NCBI GenBank assembly: GCA_903911925.1
Contig: CAIWFH010000057.1
Location: forward strand, 1 to 63,240
DNA: 63,240 nt
Direction: 5' to 3'
Source: an uncultured Acidobacteriaceae bacterium
GTDB taxonomy: Bacteria; Acidobacteriota; Terriglobia; Terriglobales; Acidobacteriaceae
Shown one piece after another: positions 55,679 to 63,240 of this stretch. The notes beneath the pieces were generated by a model. It worked only from the letters and a program-made list of their open reading frames with translations, searched no databases and had not been told where the DNA came from. The translations under genes and the position numbers were made by a program. Within the stretch, counting starts at the first letter, position 1. Each line of letters begins with the position of its first letter.

Positions 55679-58090
55679 ATGTTCGCGATGCAAGGCCAAC
55701 AACCAGAGGTGCGCAAGATGATGGCTTCGCGGTCAGAATTCGATATCTTCGATCGCAATCCAGACCCTGCGCTGGATGAGTTGACGGAGCTCGCCGCGGT
55801 GCTGGGCGGAGCCGATTACGCTTACATTGGATGGATGGACTTCGACCGGATGTGGTTCAAGTCCATGCACGGATTCCAGGCCACCGAGCAGCCGCGCGCC
55901 TCCACCGCCTGCCAATGGCTTCTTGATAAGGGCAAGCCGCTGCTGATCCGGGACGCCGGGGTTGACCCGCGCTTCCCGCCCATGGGGATTGAACTGGCAG
56001 GGGCCATGCCCTGCCGCTCCTATGCCGGAACGCCTCTGATTACCGGCTCACAGCAGGTTGTGGGCACACTGGCCATCCTTTCGCGCGATCCAAACCAGTT
56101 TAGTGAAGAACATTTGGCGCTTTTGGAGATTGTGGGCCGGCAGGCGACTACCCGCCTTGAACTTTACAGCCGCATCCACGCTCAGGAGCAAGCACAGCGG
56201 GCAAGGCAGCGTACCGAGCGGGCTTTGGCTATAGAGCGGTGTTTTGTTGCCGCAACGCTGGACTCGATTCCCGCGCTGATCGTGGTGCTTGACACTGCCG
56301 GCCGCATGGTCCGGCTGAACCACTCCTGCGCGCAACTTACCGGATTCAGCCTGGCCGACGCGGTCGGGCGCCCGTTTATTGAAGAATTCCTGGAGGCCGG
56401 CGATCGGCCCTGGGCGGCAGGAAAGCTGCACGAGGCAGCCGGAGGGCAGGTTTCAGGTCCTCATGAGACAGCCTGGCGCATTGCCGGAGGACACGACAAG
56501 CCCGGAGCGCTCAACCTGACCCGCCGCATCAGTTGGACGCTTCGCCCCCTCAAGGGACCCAACGACGAGATTCAATACCTGATTGTCAGCGGCCAGGACG
56601 TGACCGACCAGCGGCAGATGGAACTGGCGCTGCTGTCAAGCGAAGCACGCTATCGCGAAGTGGTGGAAGGCAGCCTGGGTTTTGTGTTTACCTGCTCGAT
56701 GGAGGGCAGGCTAACCTCGCTGAACGCATTTACAGCTGAAACTCTGGGCTACAAAGCGCAAGACCTGACCGGCCGCGCCGTGGCCGATCTGCTGGACGCG
56801 CCCGGCGCGGTGATCTTTCAGGATTGCCTGCGTACGCTGGCAGTGAGCGACGAGTGGCAGGGCGCGTTGCCGCTGCGCCGCAGCGACGGCGTCTACCGCC
56901 GCATCGCCTTCCGAAGCCGGCGCATGGAGTTGCCCGGTGAGCGGCCTTTCATTCTGAATCACGGCATCGACGTGACGGAGCAGCACGAGGCCGAGGAAGC
57001 TCTTCACCTGGCCACGCGCCAGCGCGAGTTGATCCTGGAGTCGGTGGGCGACGGCATCTTTGGCATCGATCTGGAAGGGCGCCTGACCTTCATCAACCAG
57101 GCTGCGGCGCGCGCCCTGGGCTATACGCCCGAGCAGTTGACAGGGCGCGACGTTCACGACGTGATTCACCACAGCCACGCTGACGGGACGCCGTACTCGA
57201 AGGCCACCAGCCCGATTCTGCAGGCCATGCGCAGGCGCGAAACCATCCGCATGCGCGACGAGGTTTTCTGGCGGCAGGATGGGAGTTCAGTTCCCGTAGA
57301 GTACAGCGCCAGCCCGCTGGTTCAGGATGGACAGATATCCGGCATGGTGGTGGCTTTCCAGGATGTTTCTGAACGGCGCCGCCTGGAGAAGATGAAGGAC
57401 GAGTTTATTTCGACCGTCAGCCACGAGTTGCGTACCCCGCTCACTTCGCTGCGGGCTTCTCTGGGATTGATTTCATCGGGCTCTCTGGACAAGCGGCCTG
57501 AAAAGCAGCGCCAGATGGTGGAGATGGCGATTGGCAATTGCGACCGCCTGATACGGCTGGTCAACGACATTCTCGACTTCGACAGCGTGGAGCGCGGACG
57601 GCTCCCGCTGAACCGCCAGCCGGTGGAAGCCGTGGATCTGCTGCGCCGCGCGGCGGATGTGGCCCACAACTCGGCGAGCCAGGTGCACATCAGCTTCCGC
57701 ATCGATGCCGCGCCGGGCCCGGTGCTGGCCGACCAGGAGCGCATTCTGCAAGTGCTGAACGAACTTGTTTCAAATGCCATCAAGTTTTCGCCGCCTGAGA
57801 CGGTGATTCGTCTGGCGGCTCAGCCTGCCGGCCCCGGCGAAACCTGCTTCATCGTCGAGGACCAGGGACGCGGCATTTCCGCTGAAAAACTGGAACGCAT
57901 CTTTGAGCGTTTTCAGCAGGGAGACGCCTCGGACTCGCGCGCGCTGGGCGGAACCGGCCTGGGCCTTGCGCTCTGCCGCAGCATCGTGGAGCAGCACCAG
58001 GGGCGCATCTGGGCCGAGAGCGAGCCGGGCAAAGGCAGCCGCTTCCTGTTTACGCTGCCCGTCGCGTTCCCGGTAACGACGATCCGTTAG
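55679..58090 (+). CDS. GAF/PAS sensor histidine kinase
   Basis: About 803 residues from the ATG at 55679 (a GTG at 55670 is equally open; no strong ribosome binding site distinguishes them). Order: GAF (about 20-165, GADYAYIGWMDFDRMWFKS), three PAS domains (about 190-320, 325-445 and 450-570), HisKA with phospho-acceptor H582 (VSHELRTPL), and HATPase (NELVSNAIKFSPP, DQGRGIS, GGTGLGLAL). No membrane helix is seen, so it is cytoplasmic. No response regulator is adjacent, making it an orphan kinase. Confidence 0.92.
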   Translation: MFAMQGQQPEVRKMMASRSEFDIFDRNPDPALDELTELAAVLGGADYAYIGWMDFDRMWFKSMHGFQATEQPRASTACQWLLDKGKPLLIRDAGVDPRFPPMGIELAGAMPCRSYAGTPLITGSQQVVGTLAILSRDPNQFSEEHLALLEIVGRQATTRLELYSRIHAQEQAQRARQRTERALAIERCFVAATLDSIPALIVVLDTAGRMVRLNHSCAQLTGFSLADAVGRPFIEEFLEAGDRPWAAGKLHEAAGGQVSGPHETAWRIAGGHDKPGALNLTRRISWTLRPLKGPNDEIQYLIVSGQDVTDQRQMELALLSSEARYREVVEGSLGFVFTCSMEGRLTSLNAFTAETLGYKAQDLTGRAVADLLDAPGAVIFQDCLRTLAVSDEWQGALPLRRSDGVYRRIAFRSRRMELPGERPFILNHGIDVTEQHEAEEALHLATRQRELILESVGDGIFGIDLEGRLTFINQAAARALGYTPEQLTGRDVHDVIHHSHADGTPYSKATSPILQAMRRRETIRMRDEVFWRQDGSSVPVEYSASPLVQDGQISGMVVAFQDVSERRRLEKMKDEFISTVSHELRTPLTSLRASLGLISSGSLDKRPEKQRQMVEMAIGNCDRLIRLVNDILDFDSVERGRLPLNRQPVEAVDLLRRAADVAHNSASQVHISFRIDAAPGPVLADQERILQVLNELVSNAIKFSPPETVIRLAAQPAGPGETCFIVEDQGRGISAEKLERIFERFQQGDASDSRALGGTGLGLALCRSIVEQHQGRIWAESEPGKGSRFLFTLPVAFPVTTIR

Positions 58091-58171
58091 GAGATTTTCC
58101 TCTGGGCCGGACTGCTTGAGAGCCACGCAGGCCCAAACCTTCCCGCCAGATCCAGGTGAGCAAGGTGGGCG

Positions 58172-58202
58172 AAGACTGCACGGCCATGCCCCGTGCAGTC
58201 TT
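58172..58202. terminator. Terminator between convergent kinase and TetR genes
   Basis: AAGACTGCACGG and CCGTGCAGTCTT around CCATGCC, 12 perfect pairs, followed by TC on the plus strand. It lies 18 bases from the end of the minus-strand tetR gene. Confidence 0.7.
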
Positions 58203-58219
58203 TCAGGGGCAGCTTCTCT

Positions 58220-58819
58220 CTACCGTGCCGCCCGATCCGAAAGACCGGAGCCCACCAGCAATTCGAATTGCCTTTGCATCTGCTCGCCTGACTCGGAAGC
58301 GTCCGGCTGAAGCCCGTGCGAAACGATTGTCAGCAGAGTCGAAATGACAAACCGCTTCACGAGCAGCGAGGGCACCTTTCCAGCAGGCGTTCCGGCGCCG
58401 CGCAAAATCGCGTCTAGCCGATTCTCCATTGCCTCCCGCACAACGCTTGCACCGGAGCCCTCACCGCCGCTCATGATGGCGCGGAACAATTGCGGCGCTT
58501 CCCTGACGTGGGCAAAGAACGAACGGCAATCCAGCAGCGAAGGCGACTCCGGGCAGGGAAGCAGCATGGGCACTATCACCCGCTCAACCTGCGACCTGAG
58601 CAAATTGTCTTTCGACTTGAAATGTGCGTAGAACGTTGCGCGTCCCACATCGGCCTTCTTGGTAATATCGCTGACGCGCAGGCTCTTGTAAGACCGGCGA
58701 AAGAGCAGTTGTACAAAAGCTGCGTCAATGCTTCTTCGCGTCGCAATGACTCTTGCGTCTCGCACAACGCTCGAGAGTTCCACGGGATTTTTCGCGACAC
58801 TTTTAGATTTTTGTTTCAT
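58220..58819 (-). CDS. TetR-family transcriptional regulator
   Basis: 199 residues. The N-terminal HTH is at about 25-75: FVQLLFRRSYKSLRVSDITK and ADVGRATFYAHFKSKDNLLR. The rest is a helical ligand-binding domain with a TetR_C-type ending. It is divergent from a membrane-protein gene 49 bases away and most likely controls it and itself. Confidence 0.88.
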   Translation of the reverse strand: MKQKSKSVAKNPVELSSVVRDARVIATRRSIDAAFVQLLFRRSYKSLRVSDITKKADVGRATFYAHFKSKDNLLRSQVERVIVPMLLPCPESPSLLDCRSFFAHVREAPQLFRAIMSGGEGSGASVVREAMENRLDAILRGAGTPAGKVPSLLVKRFVISTLLTIVSHGLQPDASESGEQMQRQFELLVGSGLSDRAAR

Positions 58820-58868
58820 ATCTGCCGCTGCGCCTCTTTTCCGGTTGCGCTAACTCCTGAATAACGCC

Positions 58869-59561
58869 ATGATCACCTTCATGAGCGACACACCCGCAAC
58901 CTCGCGCCTCAAGCCAGGATCATACCTTTTGATCCTCTTCCCTTGCTTGTTTGTCATTGTGTTTCTGCTGCACTTTAGACGGGCGTCCGATTTTTTTCAC
59001 TTCCGGCTTCACTACGTGCAGCCCGATCCGACGCCCATCGTCACATCGCTGATCCGCGCGCAAAACCACTGGGCCATGTTTCACGACCCTCACATACTTG
59101 GTTATCTCGGACTTCCGCTGTTTATTCTTTGCGCATTCGCACTGTATAAGTTGTCGCGCACGGCTCGGCCCCGATTGAGCGCTATCGCAATGTTCATTAC
59201 CATCTCCGGCACCATTTATCTCGGGGGGCTCTTTGGCATGTGGACCGCATTCTATCGCGGCCTTGGCGAAGTGGATCCCCGCTATCTCGACGGAGCTATT
59301 GTCACATTTCGCGGCATGACCGCGCCCCACGGCGCGTTTTTACTCACCACCACTTTGGCGAAATTGTCGTTTATCGGGCTCGGGCTGCAGAGTCTCGCGA
59401 TGTGGAAGCTGCCTGATATTCCGCGCCGTTCCGTCGTGCTGATCGTGATGGGCTGCTTGCTGATTGTGGGATTCTGGGACCTGGACAACTGGATGCTGAT
59501 CGGCATGCTGCTGATGATCAGCGGTTTCTTCCCGTTGATCCGGTTATTGAACAAGATCTAG
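58869..59561 (+). CDS. Multi-pass membrane protein of unknown function
   Basis: 230 residues with about six predicted membrane helices (for example SYLLILFPCLFVIVFLL, GYLGLPLFILCAFALY, AMFITISGTIYLGGLFG, FLLTTTLAKLSFIGLGL, SVVLIVMGCLLIVGFW and MLIGMLLMISGFFPLI). I do not recognise the family. The start could also be the second methionine at 58881; neither has a clear ribosome binding site. Divergence from tetR suggests a regulated transport, stress or sensing role. Confidence 0.75.
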   Translation: MITFMSDTPATSRLKPGSYLLILFPCLFVIVFLLHFRRASDFFHFRLHYVQPDPTPIVTSLIRAQNHWAMFHDPHILGYLGLPLFILCAFALYKLSRTARPRLSAIAMFITISGTIYLGGLFGMWTAFYRGLGEVDPRYLDGAIVTFRGMTAPHGAFLLTTTLAKLSFIGLGLQSLAMWKLPDIPRRSVVLIVMGCLLIVGFWDLDNWMLIGMLLMISGFFPLIRLLNKI

Positions 59562-59570
59562 TGGGGTGTC

Positions 59571-59665
59571 CCGGAAGTTCCGTGCATGAATTGAATATTC
59601 AAATGCCGGTCCTTCGACTACGTTTGGCCCAAAGACCGGCCAAACTCCACTCAGGATGACGGTTC
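59571..59665. repeat. Intergenic repeat with hairpin
   Basis: GCCGGTC (59605-59611) and GACCGGC (59634-59640) pair. The context CCTTCGACTACG...CTCAGGATGACGG resembles a commonly dispersed type; CTCAGGATGACAG also occurs at about 51132. TTGAATATTCAA (59591-59602) is a perfect palindrome. Confidence 0.5.
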
Positions 59666-59712
59666 TGTCTTGCTACGAGCTTCACGTACAGGGCTCTTGA
59701 GACTCGCCGGTC

Positions 59713-60552
59713 CTAAGGAATGCGGGCAGCGAGTTGAGCCGCAAGTGAAGCCGCGGCGGCTGGATCAGGCATGTTGGCATAGCCGGCCAGATACCTGCCT
59801 TTGCGGAAGATGCAGAGGCCCCCGAGGTACTGTGCTTTTGCCTGGAATGCTTCGTTGCCGACTTTGGCGTCGGCAGCGCCGTCAAAGCGCGCGCGGAGTT
59901 TCTTCATGACCTCGGCGGCGGACTCTGGCGAGGCCTCGAGCACAATGAACGCCTGACCCTGCTTGTACTTTGCCACGTAGCCGCGCTTGAGAAGCTTGAG
60001 GCCAAGCACGCTCTCAGGAATGAGGCCTGCGGAGACCAGGTTTTCTTGCGGAAACCATGCGAGGGTCTCGGGGGCCGTGCTGCTGCCTTCAAGACGGTCC
60101 GCGACTTTGGTGACGAGGTCCTGGAGCATGGCGTGGTTGTCGCTTGCAGGGTTGGCGGTGACCTGCGCGACTTCAACAAAGTACTTGCCCTTGGCGAAGA
60201 TGGCGCTTTGCGTCTGAACCTGAGAGCCCATGCCGACTTTTACGTTGGGCAGATTGGGATCGCGGTTGGCGGTGAACATGCCGTAGGAGGAGTCGGCATC
60301 GTTCATCTGCGAGACGTCGATTTGCATGGTGTCGGCGCCCGATTTGCAATCGACGCTCTGCATGGCGACAAAGCCGAAGGCCAGGTAGCTTTCAGCGCCG
60401 CCGTCCTTGTATTCGTAGAGAGTGTCAGGGGAGTACTGACGTTTGGGGCCGGTTTGTTCCCAACCGGGCGCGAATGCGCAGTTGAGATAGTCTTGCGCGC
60501 TCGCCATTCCGGTTGCGGCCAGAATGGCAAGCAGCAAAGTTGCAGTCTTCAT
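59713..60552 (-). CDS. Secreted DUF6599-like protein
   Basis: 279 residues with a signal peptide (MKTATLLLAILAATGMASAQ). The mature part begins CAFAPGWEQTGPKRQYSPD and shows AESYLAFGFVAMQSVDC and SSYGMFTANRD. It matches the general form of DUF6599 proteins of acidobacteria, a family without known function. The start codon overlaps the upstream reductase stop (ATGA), so it is translationally coupled. A longer open frame upstream is antisense-like shadow sequence in the reductase gene. Confidence 0.78.
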   Translation of the reverse strand: MKTATLLLAILAATGMASAQDYLNCAFAPGWEQTGPKRQYSPDTLYEYKDGGAESYLAFGFVAMQSVDCKSGADTMQIDVSQMNDADSSYGMFTANRDPNLPNVKVGMGSQVQTQSAIFAKGKYFVEVAQVTANPASDNHAMLQDLVTKVADRLEGSSTAPETLAWFPQENLVSAGLIPESVLGLKLLKRGYVAKYKQGQAFIVLEASPESAAEVMKKLRARFDGAADAKVGNEAFQAKAQYLGGLCIFRKGRYLAGYANMPDPAAAASLAAQLAARIP

Positions 60553-61739
60553 GCGAAGAGTTCCTGGGCGCGCGCCATGCGATCGCTGACTCTTACGCCG
60601 TGCGGGCACTGGACGGTGCATTCGTCGCAATCGCCGCAGCGGACGGCGCGATGCTCGGCGGCCAACTGCTGGAACCGCTCGCGGCCCAGGCCGAATTGGC
60701 GGTATCCATCGGCATAGGTGAGGATGCGCATCATGCCGGCGATGGGCAGGCCCTTTTGGCAGGCGCCATCGCACTCGCCGCACATGCGGCAGTAGATGGG
60801 CGCAATCTTTTCAAGGTGCGCAGCAAGGATTTTTTCGTCGCCCGATGAAAGAGGGTTGGCCATGGCTTGCAGGTTTTCATCCAACTGGTCCATGTCGGTC
60901 ATGCCGGGAATGGTGGTGGCGATGTTGGGCCGGCTGAGGACCCACTTGAGCGCGGCCAGCATGGCGCCGTCCTTCTTCATCTTGGAGTAGAGAGGATCGC
61001 TGGGCCTGATGTCCTTGAATCCGCCCGCCATCACCTTCATGCCAACAATGCCGATGCCTGCCTTGGCGGCGGTGGCAATAGCCTGATCCATGGCAGTGTT
61101 CATGGCGAAATTGTAGACGGTGAGCGCGACGTCAAATACGTCCTTCTGCGCCATCCAGGGCAACAGAAGCTGCGGAGTGTGCGTACTTACGCCGGCGAAA
61201 CGAATCTTGCCCTGCGTCTTGGCAAGCTGCTGCACTTCAATCATCTCGTCGGTGACGTCGGCGATCTTGTCTTTGGAGTGCAGATACCAAATGTCAACGT
61301 AATCGGTCTTCAATTCGCGAAGGCTGGTATTGAGTTCATCGACCAAACCGGCTTTTGTTGTGGCTTCCGTCTTGGTTGAGAGCACAGTCTGCTTGCGTTT
61401 GGCTCCGAGGGCCGCGCCGACCATGCGCTCGTTGTTGCCATGCTGATAGCTGCGGGCGGTATCGAAGTAGTTGACGCCGATGTCGGCGGCGCGCTCGATG
61501 ACGCTGGGATCGGAGGTGATCATGCAGCCGAATCCGAGGGTGGTGACCTTCAAGCCAGTTTTGCCGAGGGTTCTGTATTCAAGCTTGGCGGGAGCAGATG
61601 GCTTTTCGATGGACTCTTCAGGGGATTTGAAAAATCCTGTGCCGGTGCTTGCAAGTCCCATGCGGGAGGTGGCGCCTACAACCGGAAGAAGGAGTCCGGC
61701 GGACAAGAAGGAGCGGCGAGACGTGCTTTTCGATTTCAT
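60549..61739 (-). CDS. Tat-exported aldo/keto reductase with C-terminal 2x[4Fe-4S] domain, copy 1
   Basis: About 396 residues. GAGG seven bases before the ATG at 61739 makes it the likely start (an ATG at 61745 is too close). Tat motif SRRSFLSAG. The AKR barrel (about 55-320) has LGFGCMITSDPSVIERAADIG and NYFDTARSYQHGN. The C terminus holds CRMCGECDGACQKG and CGDCDECTVQCPHG, two clusters in ferredoxin style. An NADPH enzyme exported by Tat with iron-sulfur clusters is unusual; it must fold and take cofactors inside first. It is coupled to the downstream DUF6599-like gene and has a paralog just upstream. Confidence 0.88.
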   Translation of the reverse strand: MKSKSTSRRSFLSAGLLLPVVGATSRMGLASTGTGFFKSPEESIEKPSAPAKLEYRTLGKTGLKVTTLGFGCMITSDPSVIERAADIGVNYFDTARSYQHGNNERMVGAALGAKRKQTVLSTKTEATTKAGLVDELNTSLRELKTDYVDIWYLHSKDKIADVTDEMIEVQQLAKTQGKIRFAGVSTHTPQLLLPWMAQKDVFDVALTVYNFAMNTAMDQAIATAAKAGIGIVGMKVMAGGFKDIRPSDPLYSKMKKDGAMLAALKWVLSRPNIATTIPGMTDMDQLDENLQAMANPLSSGDEKILAAHLEKIAPIYCRMCGECDGACQKGLPIAGMMRILTYADGYRQFGLGRERFQQLAAEHRAVRCGDCDECTVQCPHGVRVSDRMARAQELFA

Positions 61740-61805
61740 GGACATACCTCAATTCGTTCGACAGAACAGGCTATACCCTGCGGGAATTTTGTGAAGTGGC
61801 CGCCG

Positions 61806-63002
61806 TCACGCAAACAACTCCTGGGCGCGGGCCATGCGATCGGAAACTTTAACGCCGTGGGGACACTGCACGGTGCACTCGGCGCAGTCGCCGCAGCGGA
61901 CAGCGCGATGCTCGGCGGGCAACTTCTGAAAGCTCTCCCGGCCCATGGCGAACTGGCGGTATCCGTCGGCGTAGGTGAGATAGCGCAGCACGTCGGCCAC
62001 GGGCAGGCCTTTTTGGCATGCGCCTTCGCACTGGTTGCACATGCGGCAGTAGAGCGGTTTGATCAGTTCAAGGTGCGCGGCAAGCGTTTTTTCGTCGGTC
62101 GTGGAGATGGCTTGAGAAGCGGCGAGGATGGCATCGTCAAGCTGATCCATGTCGCAAATACCTGGAACGGTGGTGTGAACGTTGGGGCGACTGAGAGCCC
62201 AACGAAGCGCAGAGACGTGAACGCCATCCTGCTTCAGCTTGGAGTAGAGGGGGCTGGAGGGCTTTTGAAAACGGAAGCCTCCGGCCATGGTCTTCATGTC
62301 GACGATGCCGATGCCGGCCTTGGCTGCGATCTCAAGAGCCTGGTCCATTGTTGCATCCATTGAGAAGTTGTAGGCAACCATGGCGACGTCGAAGAGGCCG
62401 GCTTTGGCCATCCAGGCCAGCATCTGCTGCTGGTTCGAGTGAAAGCTGATGCCGCTGAAGCGGACCTTGCCCTGCTGTTTGGCGACCTGCTGAGCTTCGA
62501 GCATGCCGTCGGTGATTTTGGCGGGTTCGGCCTTGTCGTGGTAGAACCACACGTCGACGAAGTCGGTTTTGAGCTCCCGGAGGCTGGTGTCGAGGTCTTT
62601 GAGAGCATTGGCTTTATCGGAGGCCAGCGACTTGGTGGCGAGGACCACCTGCTTGCGCCGTGCGCCGAGTCCCGCGGCGAGGGTGCGCTCGCTGTTGCCT
62701 TGCAAGTAGGCGCGCGCAGTGTCAAAGAAGTTGATGCCAGTATCGACGGCGCGCTCAATGATGCTGGGGTCGGGGGTGTAGCCGCAACCGAAGCCGAGCG
62801 GGTTCACCTTGAGGCCGGTGCGGCCCAGGGTTCTCATGGGCAGCTTCGCGACCGTCGTCGGAGCGTCTTCGAAGGGCGCTTCGGCCGGTGTCAGCATGCC
62901 GGTGGTCGTTGCGCCAAACCCCAGGCGCGCGCTTGCGCCGGCGACAGGCAAAATCAATCCGGCAGACAAGAAGGCGCGTCGAGACGTCTTTCCTGGCTTC
63001 AT
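61806..63002 (-). CDS. Tat-exported aldo/keto reductase with C-terminal 2x[4Fe-4S] domain, copy 2
   Basis: 398 residues, clear paralog of the downstream gene with the same layout. Tat motif SRRAFLSAG; NFFDTARAYLQGNSERT in the AKR barrel; C-terminal CRMCNQCEGACQKG and CGDCAECTVQCPHG. The GAGG ribosome binding site seven bases before the ATG matches copy 1. The 66-base gap to copy 1 indicates one operon of both reductases plus the DUF6599-like gene. Confidence 0.88.
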   Translation of the reverse strand: MKPGKTSRRAFLSAGLILPVAGASARLGFGATTTGMLTPAEAPFEDAPTTVAKLPMRTLGRTGLKVNPLGFGCGYTPDPSIIERAVDTGINFFDTARAYLQGNSERTLAAGLGARRKQVVLATKSLASDKANALKDLDTSLRELKTDFVDVWFYHDKAEPAKITDGMLEAQQVAKQQGKVRFSGISFHSNQQQMLAWMAKAGLFDVAMVAYNFSMDATMDQALEIAAKAGIGIVDMKTMAGGFRFQKPSSPLYSKLKQDGVHVSALRWALSRPNVHTTVPGICDMDQLDDAILAASQAISTTDEKTLAAHLELIKPLYCRMCNQCEGACQKGLPVADVLRYLTYADGYRQFAMGRESFQKLPAEHRAVRCGDCAECTVQCPHGVKVSDRMARAQELFA

Positions 63003-63240
63003 GACTACACCTCAATTGGATGGACAGACCATCGTAAACCTTTGCCGGGTTTGCTGAACAGGGGACGAGCCGGGCTGCGGCTAGCCCCGGTGGTTCCTGC
63101 AGAACGACCAACGCAAACGCAGATTCTTCGCTCACCACCCCCAAACTCCACCCCACAGACGAAGACCTGTCTGCGGGGACCCCGGAACTGAACAGCGTTT
63201 GTGGCCCTGTTCGCTCAGATGGGATGAAAAGGGGCGTACC
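63003..63240. other. Intergenic tail
   Basis: 238 bases upstream of the reductase operon. No gene is visible; it holds the family A hairpin at 63151-63178 and presumably the operon promoter. Confidence 0.4.
63151..63178. repeat. Intergenic hairpin, family A copy 3
   Basis: CCCCACAGAC and GTCTGCGGGG around GAAGACCT (one mismatch in the arms). The loop is identical to copy 1 at 10-37. Confidence 0.7.

Overview
The window looks like a chromosomal segment of an acidobacterium (Acidobacteriota, probably Terriglobia). That placement is inferred from style, not proven: GC-rich coding DNA, a secreted CRTAC1-like FG-GAP protein translationally coupled to a TPR protein, many exported glycoside hydrolases (GHs) with Tat or Sec signals and no SusC/SusD pair, Tat-exported aldo/keto reductases carrying a C-terminal 2x[4Fe-4S] domain, and several families of intergenic hairpins. 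I found no rRNA, tRNA, CRISPR array, transposase, integrase or phage gene.

Layout. 79-3512 (minus): gltX and a secreted M14 carboxypeptidase. 3513-3898 is a gene-free repeat field. 3899-34913 is a roughly 31 kb glycan-degradation region. It holds a GH2 and its likely FCD-type GntR regulator; a plus-strand run of three paralogous Tat-exported GH5 enzymes interleaved with two uroporphyrinogen-decarboxylase-fold (UroD) proteins and ending in an exported GH94-like enzyme; a second GH2 with a fused IclR-HTH/sugar-binding regulator; the FG-GAP/TPR pair; the lower hexuronate pathway (mannonate dehydratase, KDPG aldolase, KDG kinase) with a divergent sugar-porter MFS transporter; a lectin-like secreted protein, a GH42 and a beta-mannosidase. 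34998-40096 is housekeeping: ispF, ispD, tilS, ftsH. 40118-44283 holds a remnant of an S9 oligopeptidase, an outer-membrane barrel, an M48-like protein that has lost its first zinc histidine, and a TonB protein. 44945-53065 has galE, an MHS-type MFS transporter, acs, a SnoaL-like protein, a DHFR-like reductase and dxs. 53208-59561 is signalling: a PAS-only protein, a GAF/PAS histidine kinase, a TetR regulator and a divergent membrane protein. 59713-63002 holds two tandem aldo/keto reductases and a coupled DUF6599-like secreted protein.

How it works together (inference). Exported GH5, GH94-like, GH2 and GH42 enzymes would trim a hemicellulose-like glycan outside the cytoplasm. MFS porters would import the products, and uronate-derived mannonate would flow through KDG and KDPG to pyruvate and glyceraldehyde-3-phosphate. 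The most unusual part is the GH5/UroD cluster: UroD-fold proteins related to methyl-transfer enzymes sit in the same transcription unit as exported glycanases. A shared TCATACATT box upstream of both the GH5 cluster and the first GH2 suggests the GntR regulator controls both.
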